A stretch of 64,000 nt of DNA from Clostridia bacterium (GTDB taxonomy: Bacteria > Bacillota > Clostridia > Christensenellales > DTU072): NCBI GenBank assembly GCA_017403145.1, contig JAFQOO010000002.1:188408-252407 (forward strand). Direction: 5' to 3'. A model generated the notes under the pieces. That model did no database searches. It was not told where the DNA came from and saw nothing but the letters and a program-made list of their open reading frames with translations. The stretch's first letter is position 1, and each line of letters begins with the position of its first letter. The translations under genes and the position numbers were made by a program. Shown piece by piece: positions 18,975 through 28,562 of the stretch.

Positions 18975-19166
18975 TTAGTCGTTTTCTACTTTCTTTAGGG
19001 TGCGTTGGCAACGAGTGCAAACGTATACGTTTTGCATCTTTCCGTTGATGTTAACGTCAACCTTATGTACGTTAGCGCCCCAACTTCTTCTGGTTTTAAT
19101 ATTACTGTGGCTTACTTTATTACCACTCATTTGACCTTTTCCACAAATTGCACATACCTTTGACAT
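18975..19166 (-). CDS. rpmB: 50S ribosomal protein L28
   Basis: A 63-residue L28 starting MSKVCAICGKGQMSGNKVSHS. It keeps both CxxC pairs (CAIC and CTRC), so it is the zinc-binding form. AGGAGG sits 8 bases before its start (plus-strand 19175-19180). It runs against its neighbours and diverges from asp23, an arrangement also seen in Bacillus, with its own promoter upstream. Confidence 0.97.
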   Translation of the reverse strand: MSKVCAICGKGQMSGNKVSHSNIKTRRSWGANVHKVDVNINGKMQNVYVCTRCQRTLKKVEND

Positions 19167-19202
19167 GTATAGTACCTCCTACGTATTTTTCGGACCTTAT
19201 GT

Positions 19203-19231
19203 ATTATATAAAATAAAATTTTATTTGGCAA
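19203..19231 (-). promoter_or_regulatory. Promoter for rpmB
   Basis: On the - strand TTGCCA (plus 19226-19231) and TATAAT (plus 19203-19208) are spaced by exactly 17 bases. The leader to rpmB is about 30 bases. Confidence 0.75.
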
Positions 19232-19331
19232 CAGTTTTTAGCTATTTTCTTATTTTACTTGCAAAATTTTTATTATTGCTTTATTATAGTAATATCAATA
19301 AGTATGTACACTACAATGTGGATGGAGAAAT

Positions 19332-19682
19332 ATGGCACTCTCAACGTTCAATAGATACGGGAATATAAATATATCCGATACCGCAGTGGCGGTTATCGTT
19401 TCCCGCGTAGCTCTCGATTGCTACGGTGTAGTTGAACTTGTGTCAAGAAGGCTTTCTGATAGTATAATGATGCTTTTTAAGCGCGAGCCTCTTGGTAAAG
19501 GTGTTAAGATTGTTACAATGGACAATCGTATATTCGTTGATATTTACGTTATATTGAAAGACGGTGTTAACCGTGATGCAGTTATAGAAAATTTAAAGTC
19601 AAGCATAGAGTATAAAGTAGAACATATAACAGGCATGCGTGTTAAAAGTGTAAATATCCACGTTGTAGGAATAAAATTGTAA
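19332..19682 (+). CDS. Asp23/Gls24-family protein (YloU type)
   Basis: A 116-residue Asp23/Gls24 domain protein, from GNINISDTAVAVIVSRVALDCYGV through VKIVTMDNRIFVDIYVILKDGVN to the C-terminal MRVKSVNIHVVGI. Members are membrane-associated proteins tied to envelope stress or physiology; the YloU branch always lies before a DAK-type fatty acid kinase gene, as here. GGAG (19324-19327) precedes ATG 19332. A weak promoter (TTGCAA near 19259 and TATTAT near 19282) may serve asp23-fakA-recG, divergent from rpmB. Confidence 0.92.
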   Translation: MALSTFNRYGNINISDTAVAVIVSRVALDCYGVVELVSRRLSDSIMMLFKREPLGKGVKIVTMDNRIFVDIYVILKDGVNRDAVIENLKSSIEYKVEHITGMRVKSVNIHVVGIKL

Positions 19683-19711
19683 TTAGACGGGGTTAACCCG
19701 CAAGGATATAA

Positions 19712-21355
19712 ATGAAAGTTCTTACAACTACACAATTAAAAGATATGTTAAAAGGTGGCGCGTTGAACCTTGAAATCAACAAAGCCTACGTTGACAGTCT
19801 TAACGTATTCCCTGTTCCGGATGGAGATACGGGAACCAATATGAATTTGACTATGCAATCCTCCATAAAAATGATGGATGATTGTTCAGAAGATAATATT
19901 GGCGATATAAGTCAAGCTTTTGCTAAGGGTGCTTTGATGGGCGCTCGTGGCAATAGCGGTGTAATTTTAAGCCAGATTTTCAAAGGTTTTAGTGCTGTTC
20001 TAAAAGAAAACAAAGAATTAACGACCAAAGTTTTTGCTCGTGCATTGAAGAATGGTTCGCACATTGCATACGATGTTGTAACCTCACCTAAAGAAGGTAC
20101 CATTTTGACCGTTATACGTTTGGTTAGTGATTACGCACTTAAAGTTGCAGGCAAAAAACAAACCTTTATAAATTTCTTCGAGGCTATTCTTGCCGAAGGT
20201 GAAAAGGTTCTTTCCAAAACTCCCGAAATGTTACCCGTGCTAAAAAAGGCGGGCGTTGTTGATGCCGGCGGTAGAGGACTACTTTGCATCCTTTATGGTA
20301 TGTATAACGTTCTTGCCGGTAAAGAAATGGTCGCGGAAGTTGTTCCCGAAACCGATACCGCAACTAACGTAGCCCAAGAAAATATAGAACACGAATTTGA
20401 AAATTTGGACGATATAAAGTATGCTTACTGCACCGAGTTTTTTATCATAAATCTTTTCCAAAAAACTACTTTGAGCGATATCGATAAGCTACGCGATAAG
20501 CTCCAAAAAATTGGCGATTCCCTAATCGTTGTCGGCGACCTTGATTTTGTAAAAGTGCACGTTCATACCAATAACCCCGATAAGGCTTTGGGATATGCTC
20601 TTCAACTAGGTGAACTTGGTCAACTAAAAATAGAGAATATGTTAGAGCAAAATCGCGAAATAAAGCGCAAGAAAAAAGAAGCGGAACATATTCCACCTAA
20701 GCCCGTAGGTTTGGTTTCTATTTGTACGGGAGAGGGTATTGCTACTCTATTTAAAGAATTGCGTGCAGACGCCATTTTAGAAGGCGGACAAACAATGAAC
20801 CCTTCTGTTGACGATATCATAAAACTCGTTGACGGTGTTAATGCAGAAACCGTATATATTCTTCCAAACAATGGTAATATAGTTCTGGCTGCAGAACAAG
20901 CTAAAGAGCTTACCAAAGCAAATTTGGTAGTTATAGCTACAAAAAATATTCCACAAGGCATTGCTGCCGCTATGAATTTTGACCCTAATGCCGACGTTGA
21001 TACTAACCTAGACCGTATGACCAATGCTATGGCAAACGTTCGTTCCGGTCAAATTACCCACGCTGTTCGCGATACCGAAATGGATGGTATCGAGCTTCAT
21101 AACGGAGACATAATCGGCTTGTACGAAAAAACCATAGTTGCAAGTGGACAGGACGTGAACGAGGTTGCTAAATCGGTTATTGAAAAAATGGCAGACGACG
21201 ATACCGCTGCAATTACCATATACTATGGCGCCGGTTTAACCGAGGCGGTTGCTCGCGAACTCGAAGAACAACTTATAGACGAATATCCCTTCCACGATAT
21301 TATCGTTTGCGAAGGCGGTCAACATCATTACTTCTACTTTATTTCCGTTGAATAA
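19712..21355 (+). CDS. fakA: Fatty acid kinase catalytic subunit (FakA/YloV, DAK2 domain)
   Basis: FakA phosphorylates fatty acids bound to FakB partners so that exogenous fatty acids can enter phospholipid synthesis. The N-terminal DAK2 nucleotide-binding domain has NVFPVPDGDTGTNMNLTM with the Asp residues that hold Mg-ATP, then GARGNSGVILSQIF and DAGGRGLL. The middle and C-terminal domains (from about residue 230) follow the FakA plan and end GGQHHYFYFISVE. Length 547 is normal. No fakB is visible in the window. The stop overlaps recG by one base. Confidence 0.94.
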   Translation: MKVLTTTQLKDMLKGGALNLEINKAYVDSLNVFPVPDGDTGTNMNLTMQSSIKMMDDCSEDNIGDISQAFAKGALMGARGNSGVILSQIFKGFSAVLKENKELTTKVFARALKNGSHIAYDVVTSPKEGTILTVIRLVSDYALKVAGKKQTFINFFEAILAEGEKVLSKTPEMLPVLKKAGVVDAGGRGLLCILYGMYNVLAGKEMVAEVVPETDTATNVAQENIEHEFENLDDIKYAYCTEFFIINLFQKTTLSDIDKLRDKLQKIGDSLIVVGDLDFVKVHVHTNNPDKALGYALQLGELGQLKIENMLEQNREIKRKKKEAEHIPPKPVGLVSICTGEGIATLFKELRADAILEGGQTMNPSVDDIIKLVDGVNAETVYILPNNGNIVLAAEQAKELTKANLVVIATKNIPQGIAAAMNFDPNADVDTNLDRMTNAMANVRSGQITHAVRDTEMDGIELHNGDIIGLYEKTIVASGQDVNEVAKSVIEKMADDDTAAITIYYGAGLTEAVARELEEQLIDEYPFHDIIVCEGGQHHYFYFISVE

Positions 21356-23349
21356 TGGAAAATAAAGAGCTTCTTAAGGTAAAAGGTGTAGGCCCGGTTA
21401 CTTTAGAAAAACTTAATTATCTAGGCATATATTCTCAAAAAGATATTTTGAGATTTTTGCCCTCCAAATACATAGACCTCGATGCCATTTCCGACTTATC
21501 GGAAGCTGACAACGGGGACTTTGTCGTTTTAATACTAGAAATTACTTCCGCATCACGTCCTATAAAGAAAGGTAGATTGCAACTTTTCCGTGCTTCCGGT
21601 AAAGCCGATGGCTATCCTAGAATTGTTAAACTTTGTTGGTATAACGCTAATTACGTTGCAAAAGTCGTATATCAAGGTGCAAAAATCAGGGTTTATGGTA
21701 AGCTAAAAAAAGAGGGTAACGTTTGCGAGCTTATCAACCCTAGTTACGAAACGGTTAACGATTGTGATAACGTAACGCGCGGTATCAAAGCGATATATCC
21801 TTTGCGAGGACTAATTCCACAAGCAACCTTTACGACGATGGTACAAGACGTGTTGCATAAAGGAATAGTGGACCATTCTCTTATTCCCCATCGCGACGAC
21901 CTTGTTTCTCTTGGCGAGGCATATAGATTGGCTCACGCACCGCTTTCTATAAGAGAGGCAAATCTTGGCGCCGATAGAATAGAAATAGAAGGGCTCGTTA
22001 AAGAAATCTGTGCTTATAAACTAATTAGAAACGAAACCGGTCGTACCGTTTTTTACGAAGATAATAGGGATACTTTAAATACCATCATTCGTTCGTTACC
22101 TTATAATCTTACCCCCACTCAAAAAGAAGCTATCAAGTCCATTGTAAACGACGTTCATAGCAATAAACCCCTCAATGCAATGCTTGTTGGCGACGTAGGA
22201 AGCGGTAAAACTATAGTGGCATTACTTGCTTGCGCTTATGCGGTGGCATCCGGGCATCAAGCCGCGGTTATGACGCCAACGGAAATACTTGCGGTACAGC
22301 ATTATAACAATTTTAAGAAAATTCTAGAACCCTATGGAATTAGAATAGAACTTTTGACGGGAAGCCTTACTGCAAAGGAAAAGCGTCTTGCCCAAGAGCG
22401 CGTTTACTATGGTTTAGTCGATATAGTTATAGGTACTCACGCAATTATAACCAATGGGGTTAAGTTTAAGGATTTAAGCTTTGTTTGCATAGACGAACAA
22501 CATCGTTTTGGTGTTGCTCAAAGAACTTCTCTAATGGATAAAGGTAGAGCGGTAGATACTCTTACTCTTTCTGCAACTCCCATTCCGCGCTCGTTGAGAT
22601 TGACGGTATTTGGTGATATAAATATTCTAAATATCGATAGAAGACACGATAGCAACAACGTTAAGACTGCAGTAGTAACTCCCAAAAAGCGCAAGGAAAT
22701 GCTAGACTACGTCGTTAGAATTTGTAAAGAAGAAGGTAGGCAAGCCTATATCGTAGCGCCCAAGATATTCGACGTTGAGGGAATAGACGGTTCGTCGGCT
22801 GACAAGCTATACAAAGATATCGTAAAAGCCTATGGCGACGAGGTTTCAATAGGACTATTGCACGGAAAACAAAAAGCAGTCGATAAACAAAGGACTCTTA
22901 CCGATTTTAGTGAAGGAAAATTGCAAATATTGGTTTCAACCACTGTTATCGAAGTAGGTATAGACGTGCCCAACGCATCGCTTATGGCGATATTCGATGC
23001 CGATAGATTTGGTTTAGCCACCCTTCACCAATTGCGTGGAAGAATAGGTAGAGACGGACACGAAGCATACTGTTTCCTCTACACGGCAAAGAGTGGCGAC
23101 GATATAATACGTTTAGAAACGTTGGTACAAGAGCGCGACGGACTATCTATAGCCGAGCGAGATTGCGAACTTCGTGGCGCCGGGGATTGGCTAGGAACCG
23201 AGCAAAGCGGTCGAACGCCCACCCGCCTTTCCGTAAGGCTTATGGCAAAAGCTAGAGAGCTTTCCACCTCCGTCGACCTAGAACTTCATCGTTTAGAGCT
23301 CATAGCATATGCACTAGCTCACGAATTTTATAAGATAAGTTTCAATTAA
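21355..23349 (+). CDS. recG: ATP-dependent DNA helicase RecG
   Basis: Remodels stalled forks and branched DNA. The N-terminal OB-fold wedge domain (about residues 50-150) is followed by the helicase: Walker A GDVGSGKTIVALL near residue 280, DEQHRFGV (DExH box), TLSATPIPRSL, then STTVIEVGIDVPNA and HQLRGRIGRDG. At 664 residues it is slightly short. It follows fakA by a one-base overlap, as in many Bacillota, but the fapR-plsX-fabD genes that often come next are absent. Confidence 0.96.
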   Translation: MENKELLKVKGVGPVTLEKLNYLGIYSQKDILRFLPSKYIDLDAISDLSEADNGDFVVLILEITSASRPIKKGRLQLFRASGKADGYPRIVKLCWYNANYVAKVVYQGAKIRVYGKLKKEGNVCELINPSYETVNDCDNVTRGIKAIYPLRGLIPQATFTTMVQDVLHKGIVDHSLIPHRDDLVSLGEAYRLAHAPLSIREANLGADRIEIEGLVKEICAYKLIRNETGRTVFYEDNRDTLNTIIRSLPYNLTPTQKEAIKSIVNDVHSNKPLNAMLVGDVGSGKTIVALLACAYAVASGHQAAVMTPTEILAVQHYNNFKKILEPYGIRIELLTGSLTAKEKRLAQERVYYGLVDIVIGTHAIITNGVKFKDLSFVCIDEQHRFGVAQRTSLMDKGRAVDTLTLSATPIPRSLRLTVFGDINILNIDRRHDSNNVKTAVVTPKKRKEMLDYVVRICKEEGRQAYIVAPKIFDVEGIDGSSADKLYKDIVKAYGDEVSIGLLHGKQKAVDKQRTLTDFSEGKLQILVSTTVIEVGIDVPNASLMAIFDADRFGLATLHQLRGRIGRDGHEAYCFLYTAKSGDDIIRLETLVQERDGLSIAERDCELRGAGDWLGTEQSGRTPTRLSVRLMAKARELSTSVDLELHRLELIAYALAHEFYKISFN

Positions 23350-23371
23350 AAATTTTAAAAAATGTCTAAAG

Positions 23372-23398
23372 CAAGCCATATTTTGGCTTGTTTTGTCT
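23372..23398 (+). terminator. Terminator after recG
   Basis: CAAGCCA (23372-23378) pairs with TGGCTTG (23384-23390) around a 5-base loop, followed by TTTTGTCTT. Confidence 0.7.
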
Positions 23399-23401
23399 TA
23401 T

Positions 23402-23432
23402 ATGACACAAAAGTTATTTAATAAGCTACAAT
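23402..23432 (+). promoter_or_regulatory. Possible promoter with +1 at the start codon
   Basis: ATGACA (23402-23407) and TACAAT (23427-23432) with a long 19-base spacer. The expected start of transcription coincides with ATG 23439, and no Shine-Dalgarno sequence is present. The long spacer lowers confidence. Confidence 0.4.
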
Positions 23433-23438
23433 GCTTTT

Positions 23439-24767
23439 ATGAAGAAGAATGCACCTAAAATATTGGCAGTAGTTTTACTTTCTCTAGTGGCTGTTTTAAT
23501 GATAGTAGCAGGCTCGGGCTCTCTTACGGAAATTTTTAAACCTACGCCCAATAATAACGACGACGTTCCGACAGTAGATGCGGTAGGGGATAATAACGAG
23601 CAAACGGATAACGAACTTAACTCTGATAAGCTAGATAGCGACGCAACTTTACCTGAAGAAGATGTCGACTATTTCCCAATCAAAGCAGAACAGAACCCCA
23701 ACTATCGCTATTATCAAAACGTTGAATTATTATCGCCAACGTTGAATGCAACTCATTCGACTACGGAGTTTACTTTTTTGATAGTTACCCATCAAACGGA
23801 TAAAGGAGCATTCAAAGTAGTAGCTCGTACGCAAACTATAATTAAAATAGACGAAGAAGGTACGATTATTTCCCGTTATTCTATAAAAGTAAATATGGAT
23901 ACGGAATATCTTTACTCAAAAGTAACTTCACAAGGTTTAGTCGTTGCGGTAAAAGATAACAGCAAAACTTATTTGTACACTATATCACTAGACTTTAAGC
24001 AAGCCGAATTGATAGAGCTTCCCCTCTTTTCTTCGGTAACGTTATTTGCTTTAAACGATAGTTTTTTAGTATTTGGAACTTCAAGCGAAAACGTTGTGTA
24101 TAAAATAAAAAACAATACGATAGTATCATCTAGCGTTCTTCAAAGCGGTATCATAAAAGAAGTATATGATTTTTCCAATTATTATGCTGTTTTTTCTAGC
24201 GGAATAGAAGGATATTCATTTATTAAATTAAGCACTGATTTAAAACTGATAAGTACTACATCTATTCAAAACAAGTCTATTCTTGCGGTTGCACCTATTA
24301 TGGAAGAGAATAAACAAAAGTTTATAGTCGCAGAACATACGATAAGCGGTGTGGAAATTGTTAAATATGATATGAGCTTTTCCGTTACTAATGCGGAAAG
24401 GGTGGGAATAGGGCTGGCCGAAAGTGCAAAAGTATTTATTAACGGAGAAAGCATATTCTTACTTCTTCACGCTAGCACGGATAGGCTGTATCTAATAGAT
24501 AAAAATCTAAGCTTTACCTCTTCGAATAACACCACCTTTAAAGGAATAACAGAGTTGTACGATTGTGCGACTACTTTAAACGGATATCTAACGCTTTATA
24601 CCAAAGAAGATATTCTAACTTTAACCGATATCCGTAATGATGGTACTATAAAATCAATAAATCTAGATATCATAACCAATAGCGCCTTTTTGAATATAGA
24701 TAGGCAAGGAAACTATATCGTAACGTATCAAACGGAAAAAGGTATAGTTTCCATAGGCATAAACTAA
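23439..24767 (+). CDS. Unknown membrane-anchored extracellular protein
   Basis: I do not recognise a family. A positively charged start (MKKNAPK) leads into one hydrophobic helix at about residues 8-25, without a lipobox Cys, then an acidic Asn/Asp/Glu-rich linker to about residue 75, then about 360 residues of alternating short hydrophobic strands. The repeated strand pattern (for example LFALNDSFLVFGTS and VFINGESIFLLLHAS) suggests a beta-propeller-like fold outside the cell, which is inference. It has no Shine-Dalgarno sequence. Its stop codon overlaps that of murG on the other strand, and no terminator is visible between the two. Confidence 0.7.
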   Translation: MKKNAPKILAVVLLSLVAVLMIVAGSGSLTEIFKPTPNNNDDVPTVDAVGDNNEQTDNELNSDKLDSDATLPEEDVDYFPIKAEQNPNYRYYQNVELLSPTLNATHSTTEFTFLIVTHQTDKGAFKVVARTQTIIKIDEEGTIISRYSIKVNMDTEYLYSKVTSQGLVVAVKDNSKTYLYTISLDFKQAELIELPLFSSVTLFALNDSFLVFGTSSENVVYKIKNNTIVSSSVLQSGIIKEVYDFSNYYAVFSSGIEGYSFIKLSTDLKLISTTSIQNKSILAVAPIMEENKQKFIVAEHTISGVEIVKYDMSFSVTNAERVGIGLAESAKVFINGESIFLLLHASTDRLYLIDKNLSFTSSNNTTFKGITELYDCATTLNGYLTLYTKEDILTLTDIRNDGTIKSINLDIITNSAFLNIDRQGNYIVTYQTEKGIVSIGIN

Positions 24768-25780
24768 ATAAGTTCCATAATTTTTTTTACTATCTCCCCA
24801 TTAGGAGTATCTCGTTGAACGGGGTGCTCCTTTTGGTTTATAATGGTATCTATTTCATTAAGTAATCGTTGCGGAGTAAACTCTTCTTGGTACAATATGT
24901 TTATTAGACCACGCTTATAATAACTTTTCGCATTGTCTATTTGGTCGCCTCTAGAATATTTACTTTTGGGTAAAGGAATACATATAGCCCTTTTCCCTAG
25001 CATAGTTACTTCTTGTAAAGAGTTTGCACCACCTCTCATTACTATTATATCTGCTAAGGCATATAGGTCTTGTATATTGTTTGCATAGGGGATAGCAACG
25101 TATCCTTGTGTGAATAGCCTACGCTTTTCTTTGTTACCAACTACGTGTATAACGTTATATTTTGAAGTAAGCTCCTTCGCAATATTGAAAATAACGTCGT
25201 TTATAACCCTTGCACCACTAGAACCTCCAAAGACTAAAAGAGTCTTTTTCTTTTTGTCCAAACCTAGTTTTAGTATGGCGTTGTTTTTATTGCCTTCAAA
25301 AATTTCTTTTCTAATGGGGTTACCAACGTATATCCCACCTTTTGTTTCTGGGAAGCTTGTGAGAACTATATTTGCATATAATGAAGCAAACTTATTTGCA
25401 AGCCCCATATTATAATCACTTTCGTGTATAACGATGGGAATACCTAGCTTTTTTGCACCTAAAATAGTAGGGAGCATCGCATACCCGCCTTTTCCAAATA
25501 CTACGTCTACTTGTTCTCGTGCCAAAATAATTTTTGCTTCTTTTGCGGCGGCGGAAAGTATAAATGGGATTTTAAAGTTTTTCAATAAGTTAGCTCTGTC
25601 GAATTTTATTACAGGCGTTTCGAAAAAGTCTATTCCCAAAGCGGGTATCAGCTCTTTTTCCATACCGTTTCCGCCGATATGAATTATGCGATTAAAGTTT
25701 TCTTTTAGGTCGGGAAATAACGCAATGCAAGGTAATACGTGGCCCGCGGTTCCTCCTCCGGTTGTTGCTATAGTAGTCAA
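24764..25780 (-). CDS. murG: MurG, lipid I to lipid II N-acetylglucosaminyltransferase
   Basis: Adds GlcNAc to lipid I on the inner membrane face, the last cytoplasmic step of peptidoglycan precursor synthesis. A GT-B enzyme: N-terminal glycine loop TTGGGTAGHVLP, GKGGYAMLP, then HESDYNMGLANK (the clostridial form of the usual HEQN motif), and the C-terminal UDP-GlcNAc loop GGSSGAR and RGGANSLQEV. Length 338 is slightly short. It appears to start with TTG at 25780, with AGGAAA about 6 bases upstream on the - strand. It stands alone, away from any dcw division cluster. Confidence 0.93.
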   Translation of the reverse strand: MTTIATTGGGTAGHVLPCIALFPDLKENFNRIIHIGGNGMEKELIPALGIDFFETPVIKFDRANLLKNFKIPFILSAAAKEAKIILAREQVDVVFGKGGYAMLPTILGAKKLGIPIVIHESDYNMGLANKFASLYANIVLTSFPETKGGIYVGNPIRKEIFEGNKNNAILKLGLDKKKKTLLVFGGSSGARVINDVIFNIAKELTSKYNVIHVVGNKEKRRLFTQGYVAIPYANNIQDLYALADIIVMRGGANSLQEVTMLGKRAICIPLPKSKYSRGDQIDNAKSYYKRGLINILYQEEFTPQRLLNEIDTIINQKEHPVQRDTPNGEIVKKIMELI

Positions 25781-25871
25781 AATTTATTTCCTTTATTTTT
25801 ATAATTCTATTGAATTATATTCCAAATAGTGATAAACTATACTATAAGTATTTATACGTGGAGGTCTATAT

Positions 25872-26774
25872 ATGAAACTCGTTAACCTTAATACGTTTGA
25901 TAATAAAACTAATACCGTTTGTGTTTGGGACGAAGTAGAAAACGTTATAGGCGCTGTGGTTATTAGCCACGGTATGGCAGAGCACGCCGAAAGATATGAT
26001 GATTTTGCAAAGTTCCTAAATAAAAATGGATACGTTGTTCTAGGAGATAACCATCGTGGACACAAATATAATCCTGATGGAGAAAAAGGTATTGTTGATG
26101 GTGATTCTTTCCATAACACGGTTAAGGATGCTTTAATGGTAGTAGAATACGCAAAGAGCACGTATAACGTAGAAGTTCTTCTTTTAGGACATAGTTATGG
26201 TAGCTTTGTATCGCAAAGATATTTAGAACTCTATTCCGAAACCATTAAGGGATGTATCCTATCTGGTACTGCTTATATGAAAGGGGCTTTGATAGGCGCG
26301 GGTTGTGCAATTGCCGGAATACAAAAAGCACTATGTGGTGCAGAAAAAACCGGTTATCTAATCGACAAGATGAGTTTTGGCGCATATAATAAGCCTTTTG
26401 AATCACAAGGTCAACAATTTGCTTGGCTATCAAGAGACAAAGAACAAGTTGCAAAATACGAGAACGATGAATATTGTGGCTATCCTTTGTCAATAGGATA
26501 CTATCATAGTTTCTTTAAGGGCGTTATGGGTATGTATGGTGAAGCTGTTGATACCATATCCAAAGAATTGCCTATTTTAATTGCAGTAGGTAGCGACGAC
26601 CCAGTTTCAAACAAATCAGTTCTTGCTACTAAACTTTATAATTTCTATAATCAAAAAGGTATGAACGTGGAATATAAAGTTTATGAAAACGCAAGACACG
26701 AAATTCTTAATGAAACGAATAATCAAGAAGTTTATGAAGATTTCTTGAATTTTATCAATAAGGTGTACGCATAA
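25872..26774 (+). CDS. Alpha/beta hydrolase (monoacylglycerol lipase-like, S33 type)
   Basis: A soluble 300-residue serine hydrolase. The oxyanion region VVISHGMAEHAERY, the GDNHRGHK motif and the nucleophile elbow LGHSYGSF match the monoacylglycerol lipase / lysophospholipase branch; the acid Asp probably lies in VGSDDPV and the base His in ENARHEIL. No signal peptide is seen. A GGAGG stands about 8 bases before ATG 25872. The lipoprotein gene begins one base after its stop, so they are co-transcribed. The natural substrate cannot be told. Confidence 0.88.
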   Translation: MKLVNLNTFDNKTNTVCVWDEVENVIGAVVISHGMAEHAERYDDFAKFLNKNGYVVLGDNHRGHKYNPDGEKGIVDGDSFHNTVKDALMVVEYAKSTYNVEVLLLGHSYGSFVSQRYLELYSETIKGCILSGTAYMKGALIGAGCAIAGIQKALCGAEKTGYLIDKMSFGAYNKPFESQGQQFAWLSRDKEQVAKYENDEYCGYPLSIGYYHSFFKGVMGMYGEAVDTISKELPILIAVGSDDPVSNKSVLATKLYNFYNQKGMNVEYKVYENARHEILNETNNQEVYEDFLNFINKVYA

Positions 26775-26775
26775 T

Positions 26776-28524
26776 ATGAAAAAGCTAACTAAAATTTTAG
26801 TAGTCGCATTGCTTGTATTGGTAAGCACAATAGCCCTCGTTGCTTGTAAAGAGGAGAACACGCACAAGGGTGATTTTACTCATAACATAGAAAATGTAGA
26901 CGACCTAAAGAAAGTATCGGAAATGCTAGGCGCCGATTATGATAAGGGTGTTTTTGAACTTAAATCCGATATTATTGTTAATGAGAATTGGGAATCTATA
27001 GGCAGTTCTGTAGATAACTCTTTCCGTGGCACTTTTAACGGAAACAATCATACTATTACCTATAAAATCGAAATTCCCGAACCAGCTGAAAGAGACGTTA
27101 AAAACGCTCTCGTAAACGAGAAGTATTTTGGTTTGTTCGGCGTTATACATAATGCAAAGGTTTCAAACTTGAATCTAAACGTTATTATAAAAGTTCCGGC
27201 AGATGCTACAACGTTTTACGTAGGTGGGCTTGCTGGTTTAATGAGTGGCAATAATACAATTACTAACGTTACCATACAAGGTAGTGTTGAAACCACTATG
27301 GGTAATATTTGTAAGTTTATTGACGAGGAAACCAATTGGCGTGAATCCGAGCGTTATGAGATGACCGGATACGTTGGCAGTTTAGCTGGTTTAATTCAAG
27401 GTAGTACCTCACTTAATACGATTAGTTCTTCAGCAGTAGTAAAAGTAAATGCTTTTAACGTGGGCGGTATCGTGTCGGGTGTGAACGATTTGTTCGTTGG
27501 TGGCATAGTCGGTTCTATGCGCACGGTAAATCTTTCCTCCCTACGTGCAAACACAGAGTATGGTAGTGCTAAAAATCTTACGTATACTGGTGTCGTTTCA
27601 GCAATTGGTTCACAAGTAAATGTTGGTGGTATTTTTGGTGCTGCATATAGAATTAACGATGGCGAAAAATGGTTTACTAATAGTACTTCCGTTTCGGCAC
27701 AAGCATACAAGCGTTTAAGAATAGGTGGTATCGCAGGTATTGTTGATAGGGTAAACGTTAATAAAACTAAGGTTGATTTGGATAATATCAATGCCGAGAT
27801 ATTTAGCAATTCGGTATCACGCTTATTTAACGTAGGCGGAGTAGTTGGTTATGCCGCTAACTTTAGTAATATCAATAATGCAATAAGCAACGTTAATAAT
27901 ATTGTTTTATCTACCGACATCAATAACTATACCGGTGGTTTGGTAGGTATGCTACATTACTCAAATATTTCCAACTCTGTAGCATCGGGTGATTTGTGTT
28001 ACTATTTATCATCCAATATAAAATCTATTATGGAAATCGGCTACGTTAGTTACGAAGGAAATATGCAAAAAAATCCCTATTATATCTATAGCGGAGGTAT
28101 AGCTGGCAGAGTATACGGTGAGTCCCAAATAGATAACGTTTCGACTAACTTTAAAGCTTATCAAGGTTTAGTTGGTGAAGTAGCGAATGCTATCGAAATA
28201 GTTGTCATTAAAGAGGGAGAAGGCGAAACTTATGATTCTTGGTTTGCTTCTACCGTGTATAATGCCGGTATGACTACCAAGAAAGCCGAAGGAGATATAA
28301 CTGATGGAGAACAAAAGTATAAGGTAATCCACAACTATAAACTCGAAAATCTAGTTAATGGTCAAACGAACCTATCTTTTGTAACAGACAACTCCAGATG
28401 CTATAAAGATAAATCATCTTATAGTAAAGCTGAAGAATGGTATAATGGTATAGGTGTTGAACAAGCGGATACAACCGTATACAACACACTATATAATACG
28501 ATTAACGCTAACATAAATGCATAA
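26776..28524 (+). CDS. Surface lipoprotein with GLUG-like repeats
   Basis: The N terminus MKKLTKILVVALLVLVSTIA is a signal peptide ending in the lipobox LVAC (Cys24), so the protein is lipid-anchored outside the membrane. The remaining 560 residues hold a series of short repeats built on VGGLAGL, VGGIVG, VGGIFGA, IGGIAGI, VGGVVGY, TGGLVGM and SGGIAGRV, each followed by polar turns and strands; this is the GLUG-type repeat found in bacterial surface proteins, expected to form a beta-solenoid. An FNGNNHTI motif precedes the repeats, as is usual. No enzymatic motif is seen. It is coupled to the hydrolase gene. Role in adhesion or wall contact is only a guess. Confidence 0.82.
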   Translation: MKKLTKILVVALLVLVSTIALVACKEENTHKGDFTHNIENVDDLKKVSEMLGADYDKGVFELKSDIIVNENWESIGSSVDNSFRGTFNGNNHTITYKIEIPEPAERDVKNALVNEKYFGLFGVIHNAKVSNLNLNVIIKVPADATTFYVGGLAGLMSGNNTITNVTIQGSVETTMGNICKFIDEETNWRESERYEMTGYVGSLAGLIQGSTSLNTISSSAVVKVNAFNVGGIVSGVNDLFVGGIVGSMRTVNLSSLRANTEYGSAKNLTYTGVVSAIGSQVNVGGIFGAAYRINDGEKWFTNSTSVSAQAYKRLRIGGIAGIVDRVNVNKTKVDLDNINAEIFSNSVSRLFNVGGVVGYAANFSNINNAISNVNNIVLSTDINNYTGGLVGMLHYSNISNSVASGDLCYYLSSNIKSIMEIGYVSYEGNMQKNPYYIYSGGIAGRVYGESQIDNVSTNFKAYQGLVGEVANAIEIVVIKEGEGETYDSWFASTVYNAGMTTKKAEGDITDGEQKYKVIHNYKLENLVNGQTNLSFVTDNSRCYKDKSSYSKAEEWYNGIGVEQADTTVYNTLYNTINANINA

Positions 28525-28562
28525 ATAGTAGACCGCAATCGCGGTAAAAGGATGGAATATAA

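Noticed and set aside
19165..19368. Open frame of 67 codons on + between rpmB and asp23
   Set aside because: It covers the divergent promoter region and the asp23 ribosome binding site, is dominated by AT-driven Phe/Leu/Tyr, and resembles no protein.
28534..28550. Short hairpin before thrS (ACCGC with GCGGT), considered as a T-box or terminator
   Set aside because: Only 5 bp, no T run, and the gap of 38 bases is too short for a T-box.
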